DNA from: Pinirhizobacter soli
Lineage (GTDB): Bacteria > Pseudomonadota > Gammaproteobacteria > Xanthomonadales > Rhodanobacteraceae
Reading direction: 5' to 3'
Length of the DNA stretch: 64,000 nt
NCBI RefSeq assembly: GCF_015905305.1
Contig: NZ_JADZLQ010000003.1
Coordinates: 124,001-188,000 of the forward strand
The position numbers and the translations under genes were made by a program. The notes below the pieces were generated by a model. The model made no database searches. It was given only the letters and a program-made list of their open reading frames with translations, and was not told the DNA's origin. This document shows, in pieces, positions 18,421 through 26,630 of this stretch; the stretch's first letter is position 1, and each line of letters begins with the position of its first letter.

Positions 18421-18663
18421 TCAGGCGCAGAGTTGCTCGATCAGGTTCTCCAGCAACGCGCCTTCGCGGGTGGGCTGGTAGTTGTCGTCGAAGCCGATGC
18501 GGGTGAGGAGGTCTTCACAGGCGTCGCGGAAGTCGTCGCGGATTTCCTGTTCGCCGCCCACTACCAGGCCGTCATGGCCGTGCAGGATGAGTTCGGCCAG
18601 TTCGCTGGTTTCACGGTGCGCAAGCAACAGGGTGCGCGCTTCTTCCGAGATGCGGATCTTCAT
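18421..18663 (-). CDS. Hypothetical protein, 80 residues
   Basis: A small acidic cytoplasmic protein (KIRISEEARTLLLAHRETSE at the start, then IRDDFRDACEDLLTRIGFD). It is mostly helical by eye, has no transmembrane segment and no motif I recognise. It is convergent with the glycosidase gene, whose stop is 5 bp away. It is followed upstream on the same strand by the MocR gene with an 87-bp gap, so it may be transcribed after it. Confidence 0.6.
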   Translation of the reverse strand: MKIRISEEARTLLLAHRETSELAELILHGHDGLVVGGEQEIRDDFRDACEDLLTRIGFDDNYQPTREGALLENLIEQLCA

Positions 18664-18750
18664 CGGTCAGCCTGATCGTCCGGCCGTGTTGAGTGGCTCG
18701 AGCTGGCCCGATTGTGCTGGCAGCAAAGGCATTTGACCAGCCCCCGCTTT

Positions 18751-20172
18751 TCACTGCGATCCAAGCTCCGACACCAACGCCGACATGGCTGCGTTGATGT
18801 CGTCGACATCCATGCCGGCATAGCCGAACAGCAGGCCACCAGGCCCCTGGCCGCCTGCGTGGAACGGAGCGATGCCGTGCAGCCCGATACCAAGCCTGGC
18901 CGCGTGAGCGACCATCCCGGCTTCGCTGGTGCCACGGAGCAAGGCGGTGAGATGGATACCCGACGATGACGGGACCACTTCCATCCATGGGGCAAGCGCC
19001 CCCCCTATCCAGCCCAGCAAGGCTTCGCGGCGACGGGCGTAGATGCGTTGCGCGCGACGCAGGTGGCGGGCGAAATCACCTTCCAGCATGAAGCGCCCCA
19101 AGGCCAGTTGCGTCAACGTGCAGCCATGCCAGTCTTCCAGTTGCCGCGCCTTGAGCAAAACCGGCATCAACGAGGGCGGCGCGATGGCGTAGCCAACACG
19201 AAGATCGGGAAACATGGTCTTGGAGAACGATCCCACGTAGATCACCACGCCGGCATGATCAAGGCTCTTGAGCGACTCCACCGGCCGGCCGTCGAAGCGG
19301 AACTCACCGTCATAATCGTCCTCGATCACCACCGCACCCCGGCGGGCGGCCGCTTCCACCAGCGCCACGCGCCGTTCCAGGGACATCGGCATGCCCAAGG
19401 GGAATTGATGCGACGGCGTGACGTAGATCACCCGCGCATCGGCGGGAATGGCGTCCACGATCATGCCCTGCCCGTCGACGGGTACCGGCACCACACGAGC
19501 GCCCAGCGTGCGCATGGCCTGGCTTGCAGGTGGATAGCCGGGATCTTCCACGGCGACGGTATCGCCTGGCTCCACCATGACGCGGGCAATGAGGTTGATC
19601 GCATGTTGCGCGCCGGCTGTCACCAGCACGTCATTCCATTGGCAGGCCACGGCGCGTTGCATGCCCACGTAACGCGAAATGGCCAGGCGCAATTCCTGCT
19701 CGCCTGCTGGATCACGATAAGTACCGGGCATCCGCGCCTGCAGGCGCACCGCATGGGCTATGGCGCGCCGCCATGCGGCAAAGTCGATGATCCGCCGGTC
19801 CACCACACCGCCCCGGAAATCCAGCCGCAAGTCCGCGCCGGCCCGCGGCATGGCAAGCGCTTCGGGAACCGAACGCCACACCGATGCAGGCACGATGTCG
19901 ATCGACACTGGGCGCCGCCCGGCCGATGACGCAAGGCCCCGGCCGACGAAGCTGCCCTTGGCGCCGTGGCCTGCGAGGAATCCCTCGGCTTCCAGTTTTT
20001 CGTACACCTCAAGCGTGGTTTTCCGGCTGACCGCCAACTGCGACGCAAGCTCGCGCGTGGAGGGCAGGCGTTGGCCAGCGGCCAGGCGTCCTTCGACGAT
20101 GGCCGCGCGCAGCTGACGGTAAAGCTGGACGGTAAGCCCCTGGCGCTCGTCTATGGTGAGCTGGAGGTCCAC
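18751..20172 (-). CDS. MocR-type transcriptional regulator (GntR winged helix fused to aminotransferase fold)
   Basis: 473 residues, typical of PdxR/MocR regulators. A GntR-type winged helix occupies about residues 10-75 (IVEGRLAAGQRLPSTRELAS, LAVSRKTTLEVYEKLEAEGF). A fold-type-I aminotransferase domain follows from about 110, with the PLP lysine in YVGSFSKTMFPDLRVGY and an aspartate in VVIEDDYDGEFRFDGRP. Such regulators sense PLP or amino-group ligands. The GTG at 20172 follows GAGG. It is divergent from the carboxymuconolactone decarboxylase-like gene with 91 bp between them, the usual arrangement of a MocR regulator and its target. Confidence 0.93.
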   Translation of the reverse strand: MDLQLTIDERQGLTVQLYRQLRAAIVEGRLAAGQRLPSTRELASQLAVSRKTTLEVYEKLEAEGFLAGHGAKGSFVGRGLASSAGRRPVSIDIVPASVWRSVPEALAMPRAGADLRLDFRGGVVDRRIIDFAAWRRAIAHAVRLQARMPGTYRDPAGEQELRLAISRYVGMQRAVACQWNDVLVTAGAQHAINLIARVMVEPGDTVAVEDPGYPPASQAMRTLGARVVPVPVDGQGMIVDAIPADARVIYVTPSHQFPLGMPMSLERRVALVEAAARRGAVVIEDDYDGEFRFDGRPVESLKSLDHAGVVIYVGSFSKTMFPDLRVGYAIAPPSLMPVLLKARQLEDWHGCTLTQLALGRFMLEGDFARHLRRAQRIYARRREALLGWIGGALAPWMEVVPSSSGIHLTALLRGTSEAGMVAHAARLGIGLHGIAPFHAGGQGPGGLLFGYAGMDVDDINAAMSALVSELGSQ

Positions 20173-20263
20173 TCTTGGCTACCTCGAAATATCGAAAAAT
20201 GGCCATTTGATGGCACCAAGACGAAGCATAGCCTGTGTCCATCACTTACACAGGAGTCACCTC

Positions 20264-20701
20264 ATGAAGCAGCGTCTGGATTTCTACAAGGCAAGCCCCG
20301 AAGCGATCAAGGCGATGATGGGCCTGGAGCACCGGGTCGGTAAAAGTGGGCTGGAGAAGCCGCTGGTGGAGCTGGTGCGCCTGCGGGCTTCGCAGATCAA
20401 CGGCTGCGCCTTCTGCATGGACATGCATACGGCCGATGCCCGCAAAGGAGGCGATAACGAACGCCGCCTGGCAACCTTGAGCGCCTGGCGGGAAACGCCT
20501 TTCTTCACCGATCGCGAGTGCGCGGCATTGGCCTGGACCGAAGCGCTCACCCTGGTGGCGGACGGGCATGTTCCGGATGAAGTCTGGAACCAGGTGCACC
20601 CGCATTTTTCGGAAAGCGAACTGGCCGACCTCACCTTGCTGGTGGTGGCCATCAACGGCTGGAACCGATTCTCCATCGGCTTTCGCAAGACGCTGGACTA
20701 A
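20264..20701 (+). CDS. Carboxymuconolactone decarboxylase / AhpD-like family protein
   Basis: 145 residues. The redox motif C-x-x-C with following histidine is present (INGCAFCMDMHTADARKGG, about residues 46-64), so it is an AhpD-type alkylhydroperoxidase candidate rather than a true decarboxylase. The C-terminal helices (LTLLVVAINGWNRFSIGF) match the family. The ATG lies after a CAGGAG ribosome site. Its divergent MocR neighbour probably controls it from the shared 91-bp region. Physiological peroxide or other substrate unknown. Confidence 0.9.
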   Translation: MKQRLDFYKASPEAIKAMMGLEHRVGKSGLEKPLVELVRLRASQINGCAFCMDMHTADARKGGDNERRLATLSAWRETPFFTDRECAALAWTEALTLVADGHVPDEVWNQVHPHFSESELADLTLLVVAINGWNRFSIGFRKTLD

Positions 20702-20716
20702 CGGCTCAAGCAACAC

Positions 20717-20747
20717 AAAAACCCTGCCGCGCAGCTGCGCGGCAGGG
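20717..20747 (-). terminator. Rho-independent terminator after the Ala-rich lipoprotein gene
   Basis: A perfect 11-bp stem (CCCTGCCGCGC with its complement) closes on an AGCT tetraloop at 20722-20747. Reading the minus strand, the stem is followed by TTTTTG. It lies 55 bp after the lipoprotein stop and 20 bp past the convergent gene, so it may slow both transcripts, but the T tract favours the minus direction. Confidence 0.85.
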
Positions 20748-20801
20748 TCATGAAAGCCGGCGCGCTTGCCTGGCAAGCCAGGCGCGCGCCGTTACGACCT
20801 C

Positions 20802-21041
20802 TTAGTGCGCGGTGGAAGCGGCAGCAGGAGCCGTGCCGGAGGCAGCCGGAGCGGCCGTGGCGGACGCAGCCGGGGTCATGGCCGTGGACGCTGCGGCCGG
20901 AGCTTCCGGAGCCGGGGCAGCGGCCGGGGCCGTGGACGCTGCGGCCGGAGCCGGCGGGGTGTCGCTGTTGTTGGAGCTGCAAGCAGCAACCAGGGCGATG
21001 GAGGCGAGGGCGAGCAGGCGGAGCGAGGTGGTGGCTTTCAT
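20802..21041 (-). CDS. Ala/Pro-rich lipoprotein
   Basis: 79 residues. The lipoprotein signal is clear: basic MKATTSLR, hydrophobic LLALASIALVAAC with the lipobox cysteine at residue 21, then SSNNSD. The rest is low complexity Ala/Pro/Thr/Ser (APAAASTAPAAAPAPEAPAA), with no fold expected. Serine at +2 suggests transfer to the outer membrane. The ATG at 21041 has GGAAAAAG before it; an in-frame ATG at 21053 has no ribosome site. Function unknown; it may be a spacer-like envelope protein or a repeat-driven remnant. Confidence 0.75.
   Translation of the reverse strand: MKATTSLRLLALASIALVAACSSNNSDTPPAPAAASTAPAAAPAPEAPAAASTAMTPAASATAAPAASGTAPAAASTAH
20881..20951. repeat. Two in-frame 23-bp direct repeats inside the lipoprotein gene
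   Basis: The same 23 bases occur at 20881-20903 and 20929-20951, exactly 48 bp (16 codons) apart. They encode the repeated segment around APAAASTA. Shorter related copies flank them. In-frame repeats of this size can expand or contract by slippage or recombination. Confidence 0.75.
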
Positions 21042-21156
21042 GTCTTTTTCCATGGCTTAAAAGGGCAAAGTGCCGGCGCGATGCCAACCAGCGAACCGGT
21101 TGATTCTTCCACGGCATTGGAACACCGCGCCTGCGTTCGGATAGTGCAACTGCTTT

Positions 21157-21190
21157 TGTCAGCTGACAGGGATCGGTTGATGAAACCGAT
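21157..21190. repeat. Two adjacent palindromes upstream of the lipoprotein gene
   Basis: TGTCAGCTGACA (21157-21168) is a perfect 12-bp palindrome. ATCGGTT and AACCGAT (21172-21178, 21184-21190) form a 7-bp inverted repeat with a 5-nt gap. They lie 115-150 bp upstream of the lipoprotein start within the 210-bp intergenic region and could be operators. No other feature was seen in this region. Confidence 0.4.
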
Positions 21191-21251
21191 TTAACGACCC
21201 AGTTGCCGGTCCCCCGCCCAGGCCATTGCCTACCGGCAACGTCCCAGGCGC

Positions 21252-21914
21252 CTATTCTGCACCGGATTGGGTCGAATCATTCAACCAGTCGCTAATTCCC
21301 TCACGCCGGCATGCCTCGATGAAGGAGTTCATCGAGCGCCGGCGCTTCACATAGCGTGCCATGTTTGGCCAGTTTGTGGCAGGGCACGGCATGTTACGGG
21401 TCCAGCGCATCAGCATGATAACGAGGAAATCAAGGCTCGTCAGGCGCCCGGACAGGAAGAAATCGCGGCCGTCGGCCAGATGGCCGTCCAGCCGCGCCAC
21501 CGCCGCTTCGATGCGTGAGCGGGACAGCGCCCGCACGGCGTCGGCCCCTGAGGGATCGCCATCGACGCCCGCGTAGAACCAGTCGCGCATGGCCGGAAGC
21601 AGGCTATTGGCGAGGAATATCGTCCATTCCAGGTATTCGGCACGGTCCTGGTCGCCGGGCAAGGGAGCCCATGCGCGCTCCGGATGCCGCTCGGCAAGCA
21701 AGGTGGCCAGCGCCACGCATTCGTGCCGCGGCTGGCCATCGACGATCAGGGTGGGGACACGCCCGTCGGGGTTGAGCGCCAGATACGCAGGTTCTTTCTG
21801 TGCGCCGGTCTCGATGTCCACCAGCACCAACTCGAAGGGCACGCCGAGCTCGATGAGCATCCAGTGCACCACGAAGCTCGCCGTGGAGGGTGAGTAATAG
21901 AGCGTGTAGCCCAA
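21252..21914 (-). CDS. Glutathione S-transferase family protein
   Basis: 220 residues, normal length. The N-terminal thioredoxin-like domain begins YTLYYSPSTASFVVHWMLIE, with a serine near residue 9-12 in the place of the catalytic residue, and has the cis-proline motif GRVPTLIVDG near 60. An all-helical C-terminal domain follows (SLDFLVIMLMRWTR). It would conjugate or reduce small electrophiles with glutathione; the substrate is unknown. The start is a TTG at 21914 with GGGA before it; no better start codon is in frame. Confidence 0.85.
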   Translation of the reverse strand: MGYTLYYSPSTASFVVHWMLIELGVPFELVLVDIETGAQKEPAYLALNPDGRVPTLIVDGQPRHECVALATLLAERHPERAWAPLPGDQDRAEYLEWTIFLANSLLPAMRDWFYAGVDGDPSGADAVRALSRSRIEAAVARLDGHLADGRDFFLSGRLTSLDFLVIMLMRWTRNMPCPATNWPNMARYVKRRRSMNSFIEACRREGISDWLNDSTQSGAE

Positions 21915-21975
21915 AGTCGATCCCTTGGTTCTCCGGATCGCGAATTCTAGCCCAGCCCCTCACCGTAGCCCTCAT

Positions 21976-21990
21976 TGTTGCTACGCAACA
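21976..21990. promoter_or_regulatory. Operator-like palindrome upstream of the TonB-dependent receptor
   Basis: TGTTGC and GCAACA form a 6-bp inverted repeat around TAC. It lies between the GST start and the receptor start, about 145 bp before the latter, in the only sizeable gap here (222 bp). Several CATAGC/CATAGG hexamers follow it. It is a candidate regulator site; no Fur-box resemblance is evident. Confidence 0.4.
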
Positions 21991-22136
21991 TAGGAAAGAT
22001 TCGCATAGCAGAAGACCCCTACATTTCCGTTACATTCGAGTTGCCGCATTGCAACACGCGAGTCGCACCGCCCGCCAAACCGGCGAGTACAGACCGGTGG
22101 CCGGGGATCTTCCAGTACGTCTTCCAGAGGGGCAGC

Positions 22137-24578
22137 ATGCGAATCCAGCCAGGCAACCGCCGTCATCCGCTATTCCTCGCGCTTGGGATCACCCTCGCGC
22201 TCCCGGCGTCCAGCGCCTTCGCCCAGGATCTCGCCCAGGTCGGTACCGGAGCGTCCGAACAAGATGCTCGGCAGCTGCAACAGGTGATCGTGACCGGTAC
22301 CCGCACCACCAACCGGACAGAAGCTGAATCCCTTTCGCCGATCGACGTGCTGACACCCGCCGACCTTTCGGCAAGCGGCAGCACGGACCTGGCCTCGGCA
22401 CTTTCCTCGCTGCTGCCGTCGCTGGATTTCCCGCGCCCGGCGATCAACGATGGCAACGACGCGATCCGCCCGGCGACCTTGCGCGGCCTGTCGCCCGACG
22501 ACGTGCTGGTGCTGGTGGACGGCAAGCGTTATCACACCACCAGCCTGATCAATTACAACTCCTCCATCGGCCGCGGCGCGGCACCGGTGGATTTGAACTC
22601 CATCCCGGTCTCGGCCATCGACCATATCGAAGTGCTGCGTGATGGTGCCGCGGCGCAGTACGGTTCGGACGCGATCGCCGGCGTGATCAACGTGGTGCTC
22701 AAGCACGGCGGCGAGGCGGGCCAGAACTCCATCACCGCCAGCGGCGGCATCCAGGACAAGGGGGACGGCGCGCAGAACGGCCTGATGGGTTCGGTAGGTA
22801 TCCCGCTGGGCGGCGACGGCAAAGGTGGCAAGGCACCTGGCTGGCTGCGCCTGGCCTGGAACTACAGCGACACCATGAAGACCAACCGTGCGGAAAACAC
22901 GGATATTTCAACGACGCTTGCCGGTGCGCCCAATCCCAGCGGCATCCCGTACGAGCGGTACGGCGATCCATCCGTGGTGACCAAGCAGGCGCTGCTGAAC
23001 TTCGGCTACGACATCACCCCTGGGGTGGAGCTGTACGGCTACCTCAACCTCGGCCGCCGCGAAGTGGACTCCAACGGTTACTACCGTGCCTTCGATTCCG
23101 TCCGCAGCGTGATCGAGGTGTACCCCAACGGATTCCTGCCGCACATCATCAACAACTCCAACGACAGCGCCGCGGTATTGGGTGCGCGCGGCACCACCGA
23201 CGGGGGCTGGAGCTGGGATGCATCGGCCGACTACGGCGTGAACAACCTGGTGTTCGACATCGGCAATTCGATCAACACCAACCTGTACCGATCCACCGGT
23301 TCCTCACCCACTTATTTCTACGCCGGTGGATTCCGCAATGAACAGAGCGTGGCCAATGTCGATATCAGCAAACCGCTGCAGGTGGGATGGCTGCCGAATC
23401 CGCTGACACTTTCCTTTGGCGGTGAATACCGGCACGAGAAATACACCATCGACGCTGGTGAGCCGGATTCGTACTACTTCAATCCCAACACGTTGATCCC
23501 CGGCACCACCGGCCCCTACGCAGGCGGCTCGCAGGTGTTCCCGGGCCTCACGCCATCGGTGGCGGGCACGTTCACCCGCCACAGCGAGGCAGCCTACGTG
23601 GATGCCGAGACCGACATCACCAGCCGGTTTTCCGCGGGGGTTGCGGCGCGTTATGAGCACTACAGCGATGCCGGCTCCACGCGTTCGGGCAAGTTGTCCG
23701 GCCGCTTCCAGCTCACCGACACCATCGCATTGCGCGGCACCGTGTCCAATGGCTTCCGCGCGCCGTCGCTGGCCCAGCAGAACTACGAATCGGTGGTCAC
23801 GCTGATCCAGAACGGCACGCTGGCGCAGATCGGCACTTTCCGTACCTCCGACCCCGCCGCCATCGCCCTCGGCGCCAAGCCGCTGACCCCTGAAAAATCC
23901 ACCAATTACGGTTTGGGCGCGGTGTGGCAGCCGAACAATGCCTTCAGCGCCACGCTGGACGTGTACCAAATTCGTATCTGGAACCAGATCCTTTACTCCG
24001 ACCAGATCGCAGTGGATCCGACACCGACCAGCCAGGTGACCGGTGCCCAGTTCTTCGTCAACGGCGCCACCACCCGCACGCGCGGCGCCGACCTGATCGC
24101 CAACTACACCACGGACCTGGACAGCTGGGGCAAGCTGCGCTTCTCCGCCAGTGGCAACTACAACAAGACCAAGGTGCTCGAGATCACCACGCCGGCGTTC
24201 GGCCGCAGCAGCGAGGGTTTGTTGACCTCCAGCACGCCGCGCACCAAGTACGTGTTCGCCGGTGACTGGCTACTGGGCAGTTTCGACCTGCATGCCAACC
24301 TCACCCGCTATGGCGCGGTAATCCGGCGTGGCGACCTGGACGATGCCAGCCAGGATCAGAGATTCTCCGCGCGCTGGCTGCTGGATCTTGCCGCCAGCTA
24401 CAACCTTGATGCCTGGACCTTCACCTTGGGTGGCGACAACGTCACCAACCAGTACCCCACCAAGGCGGCATTGAACAACGTCTACGAAGACCGGGCGGAC
24501 GGCCTGCAGTACTCCTCGCTATCGCCGTTCGGTTTCAACGGCCGCTACTGGTACGGCAAGGTCACCTTCAAGTTCTGA
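22137..24578 (+). CDS. TonB-dependent outer-membrane receptor
   Basis: 813 residues. A signal peptide (PLFLALGITLALPASSAFAQ) precedes a TonB-box/plug start (QQVIVTGTRTTNRTEAES). The plug has LRGLSPDDVLVLVDGKRYHT and GSDAIAGVINVVLK, and the 22-strand barrel ends in the aromatic terminus YWYGKVTFKF, needed for barrel assembly. It imports a large or scarce ligand using TonB energy; the ligand cannot be read from sequence, and no STN domain is present, so it does not signal by itself. The ATG at 22137 follows AGAGGGG; a longer in-frame extension upstream is not coding. The osmolyte transporter genes follow in the same direction, but a promoter-like TATAGT separates them. Confidence 0.93.
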   Translation: MRIQPGNRRHPLFLALGITLALPASSAFAQDLAQVGTGASEQDARQLQQVIVTGTRTTNRTEAESLSPIDVLTPADLSASGSTDLASALSSLLPSLDFPRPAINDGNDAIRPATLRGLSPDDVLVLVDGKRYHTTSLINYNSSIGRGAAPVDLNSIPVSAIDHIEVLRDGAAAQYGSDAIAGVINVVLKHGGEAGQNSITASGGIQDKGDGAQNGLMGSVGIPLGGDGKGGKAPGWLRLAWNYSDTMKTNRAENTDISTTLAGAPNPSGIPYERYGDPSVVTKQALLNFGYDITPGVELYGYLNLGRREVDSNGYYRAFDSVRSVIEVYPNGFLPHIINNSNDSAAVLGARGTTDGGWSWDASADYGVNNLVFDIGNSINTNLYRSTGSSPTYFYAGGFRNEQSVANVDISKPLQVGWLPNPLTLSFGGEYRHEKYTIDAGEPDSYYFNPNTLIPGTTGPYAGGSQVFPGLTPSVAGTFTRHSEAAYVDAETDITSRFSAGVAARYEHYSDAGSTRSGKLSGRFQLTDTIALRGTVSNGFRAPSLAQQNYESVVTLIQNGTLAQIGTFRTSDPAAIALGAKPLTPEKSTNYGLGAVWQPNNAFSATLDVYQIRIWNQILYSDQIAVDPTPTSQVTGAQFFVNGATTRTRGADLIANYTTDLDSWGKLRFSASGNYNKTKVLEITTPAFGRSSEGLLTSSTPRTKYVFAGDWLLGSFDLHANLTRYGAVIRRGDLDDASQDQRFSARWLLDLAASYNLDAWTFTLGGDNVTNQYPTKAALNNVYEDRADGLQYSSLSPFGFNGRYWYGKVTFKF

Positions 24579-24591
24579 CCGGTTTATAGTC

Positions 24592-24622
24592 GGGCCCGAC
24601 CCTCGTGCAAGGAGTCGGGCCC
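24592..24622 (+). promoter_or_regulatory. Hairpin enclosing the start region of the osmF-like gene
   Basis: A 9-bp perfect inverted repeat (GGGCCCGAC at 24592-24600, GTCGGGCCC at 24614-24622) flanks a 13-nt loop that holds the GTG used as start and most of an AAGGAG-like sequence. A TATAGT hexamer lies at 24585-24590. The structure could control ribosome access or weakly terminate receptor transcripts; there is no T tract after it. Confidence 0.5.
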
Positions 24623-25531
24623 ATCGCCACCTGGCGCACCATCTTCGTCGTTGCCTGCCTGCTGCTGGCAGGCAACGCCTTCGCCCAAGCCATTCGCGTC
24701 GGCTCCAAGGCCGACAACGAAGGCGCCGTGCTCGGCCAGGTGATCGTGCAGGTGCTGCGCCATGCCGGCATGCCCGTTGACGACCGCACGCAACTGGGCC
24801 CCACTGCCATCGTGCGTCGCGCCCTGCTGGCGGGCGAGCTGGACATCTATCCCGAATACACCGGCAACGCGGCGTTCTTCTTCCACCGCGAAGACGACCC
24901 TTCTTTCCGCGATGCGTCACGCGCCCATGCGCTGGCCACGGCGCTTGATCGCCAGGCCAACGCACTGGTGTGGATGCAGCAAGCGCCGGCGGACAATCAT
25001 TGGGGCATCGCCGTCCCCCATGCCCTGGCCGAGCGCGAGCACCTGCGCACATTGAACGACTTCGCGCGGTGGGTGAACGGCGGCGCGCGGGTGAAGCTGG
25101 CAGGCTCCGCGGAGTTCGTCGACAGCGCCGCGGCGTTGCCTGCATTCGAGAAGGCGTACGGCTTCACCATGCGCGGGGACCAGTTGCTGGTGCTTGCCGG
25201 CGGCGACACTTCGGTAACGATCAAGGCCGCGGCCGAGGGCACCTCGGGCGTGAACGCCAGCATGGTGTACCTGACCGATGGCGCGCTGGCGATCACCGGC
25301 CTGGTGGTGCTGGAGGATCCACGTAAGGTGGAACTGGTGTATCAGCCGGCACCGGTGGCGAGAGCTGAGTTGCTGCAAAAATATCCGGCGATCCCCGCCC
25401 TGCTCGATCCGGTCTTCGAACGATTGGACGTGGACACGTTGCGCCGGTTGAACGCACGCACCCAGGTAGACGGCACCGATGCTTCGGTGGTGGCGCACGA
25501 TTTCCTGGAGGGCATCCATGCGCTGGACTGA
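24605..25531 (+). CDS. osmF: Osmoprotectant ABC transporter, periplasmic binding protein (OsmF/YehZ)
   Basis: 308 residues (E. coli YehZ: about 305). Signal peptide (TIFVVACLLLAGNAFAQ), then VRVGSK-type start AIRVGSKADNEGAVLGQVI. The OpuAC-type fold shows GELDIYPEYTGNAAFFF, LAGSAEFVDSAAALPAFEKAYGF split by the hinge, and LAGGDTSVTIKAAAEGTSGVN. It captures a quaternary amine such as glycine betaine in the periplasm. First gene of a four-gene operon; its stop overlaps the next start by 14 nt. The start is odd: the GTG at 24605 lies before the AAGGAG-like motif, and the first codon correctly placed after that motif is ATC at 24623. Confidence 0.9.
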   Translation: MQGVGPIATWRTIFVVACLLLAGNAFAQAIRVGSKADNEGAVLGQVIVQVLRHAGMPVDDRTQLGPTAIVRRALLAGELDIYPEYTGNAAFFFHREDDPSFRDASRAHALATALDRQANALVWMQQAPADNHWGIAVPHALAEREHLRTLNDFARWVNGGARVKLAGSAEFVDSAAALPAFEKAYGFTMRGDQLLVLAGGDTSVTIKAAAEGTSGVNASMVYLTDGALAITGLVVLEDPRKVELVYQPAPVARAELLQKYPAIPALLDPVFERLDVDTLRRLNARTQVDGTDASVVAHDFLEGIHALD

Positions 25532-26630
25532 GCGTACCTGGCCACTCGCCTTGCTCGCGCTGGGCATCGCCGGATTGCTGGCGTCGCTGGTATTGAACGC
25601 GGTGGTGGTGGCTCCGAACCGGCTGCTTACTGGGCATGGGTACGTGTCCATCGCCATTCCCACTTTGCGCTGGCTGCCGCTGGCGTGGCTGGTGGTGCTG
25701 GCGACATCGCGCCTGCCGGCCGCGGCAGGACTGGCGGCGGCCATGTCAGTGTTATCTGCTTTGCTGCTTGCCACGGGCCTCGCTGCCGCCGGCTTGCTTG
25801 CCGCCGCTGGCGAGCACGCGCGGGTGCAACTGGGCGCGGGCTTCTGGTGCATGGTCACGGCAGCGGTGTTGCTGGTGGCCGATCGCCTGCGCGAACTCAA
25901 GGCGCGGCCTTACCTGCGCCTTGCCTGCTGGACCGGCCTTGCGCTGCTGGTGGTGGCGATGGCTGCCACGGGTGTGTTCGACAGGCTTTCCGTCGTGCAG
26001 GAATTCGCCCTGCAGCGAACGCGCTTCATCACGGCCGTGGGCCAGCATCTGTTGCTGGCCTTCGCCGCCGCCGCTGCGGCAGTGGCCCTGGGTGCGCCGC
26101 TGGCCATGGCCGTGGCGCAACGGCAAGGTGGGCGTGGCGCCACGCTTGCCGTGCTGAACCTGGTGCAGACCATTCCCTCGATGGCCCTGTTCGCCTTGCT
26201 GGTGGCGCCATTGGCCTGGCTTGGAGTGGGCGGCACGGGTAACGCACCGGCGCTGGTCGCGCTCACCGCTTACGCCTTGCTGCCGGTGGTGCGCTACACG
26301 CTGGCTGGCCTGGCTACGGCGCCGCCCGCAGCCCTGGACGCGGCGCGCGGCATGGGCCTGCAACCCTGGCAGGTACTTACGCGCGTGCAGTTGCCGCTTG
26401 GCCTGCCGGTGTTCGCGGCGGGCCTGCGCATCGTGCTGGTGCAGTCGATCGGCCTGGCCGCGGTGGCGGCGCTGGTGGGCGCCGGCGGCCTGGGACGATT
26501 CGTGTTCCTGGGCCTGGGCCAGGGCGCCAATGACCTTGTCATGCTGGGCACGCTGGCCATCATCGTGCTGGCCCTTGCCGCCGATGGCGCGTGCCGCGCC
26601 CTGGAACGATGGATGGAGCCGCGCGCGTGA
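25518..26630 (+). CDS. yehY: Osmoprotectant ABC transporter permease with N-terminal extra membrane domain (YehY)
   Basis: 370 residues. The first half has about five hydrophobic segments of the YehY-type extension (WPLALLALGIAGLLASLVL onward). The second half is a BPD-type permease with the EAA-loop region (PPAALDAARGMGLQPWQVL, near residue 275) that docks on the ATPase. The length agrees with YehY (about 385). It starts inside the 3' end of osmF and its stop overlaps the next start as GTGA, indicating coupled translation. Inner membrane; pairs with the smaller YehW-like permease. Confidence 0.9.
   Translation: MRWTERTWPLALLALGIAGLLASLVLNAVVVAPNRLLTGHGYVSIAIPTLRWLPLAWLVVLATSRLPAAAGLAAAMSVLSALLLATGLAAAGLLAAAGEHARVQLGAGFWCMVTAAVLLVADRLRELKARPYLRLACWTGLALLVVAMAATGVFDRLSVVQEFALQRTRFITAVGQHLLLAFAAAAAAVALGAPLAMAVAQRQGGRGATLAVLNLVQTIPSMALFALLVAPLAWLGVGGTGNAPALVALTAYALLPVVRYTLAGLATAPPAALDAARGMGLQPWQVLTRVQLPLGLPVFAAGLRIVLVQSIGLAAVAALVGAGGLGRFVFLGLGQGANDLVMLGTLAIIVLALAADGACRALERWMEPRA

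Noticed and set aside
22553-22831. Small antisense frames within the TonB-dependent receptor
   Set aside because: Pro/Ser/Ala-rich shadows with no start signals.
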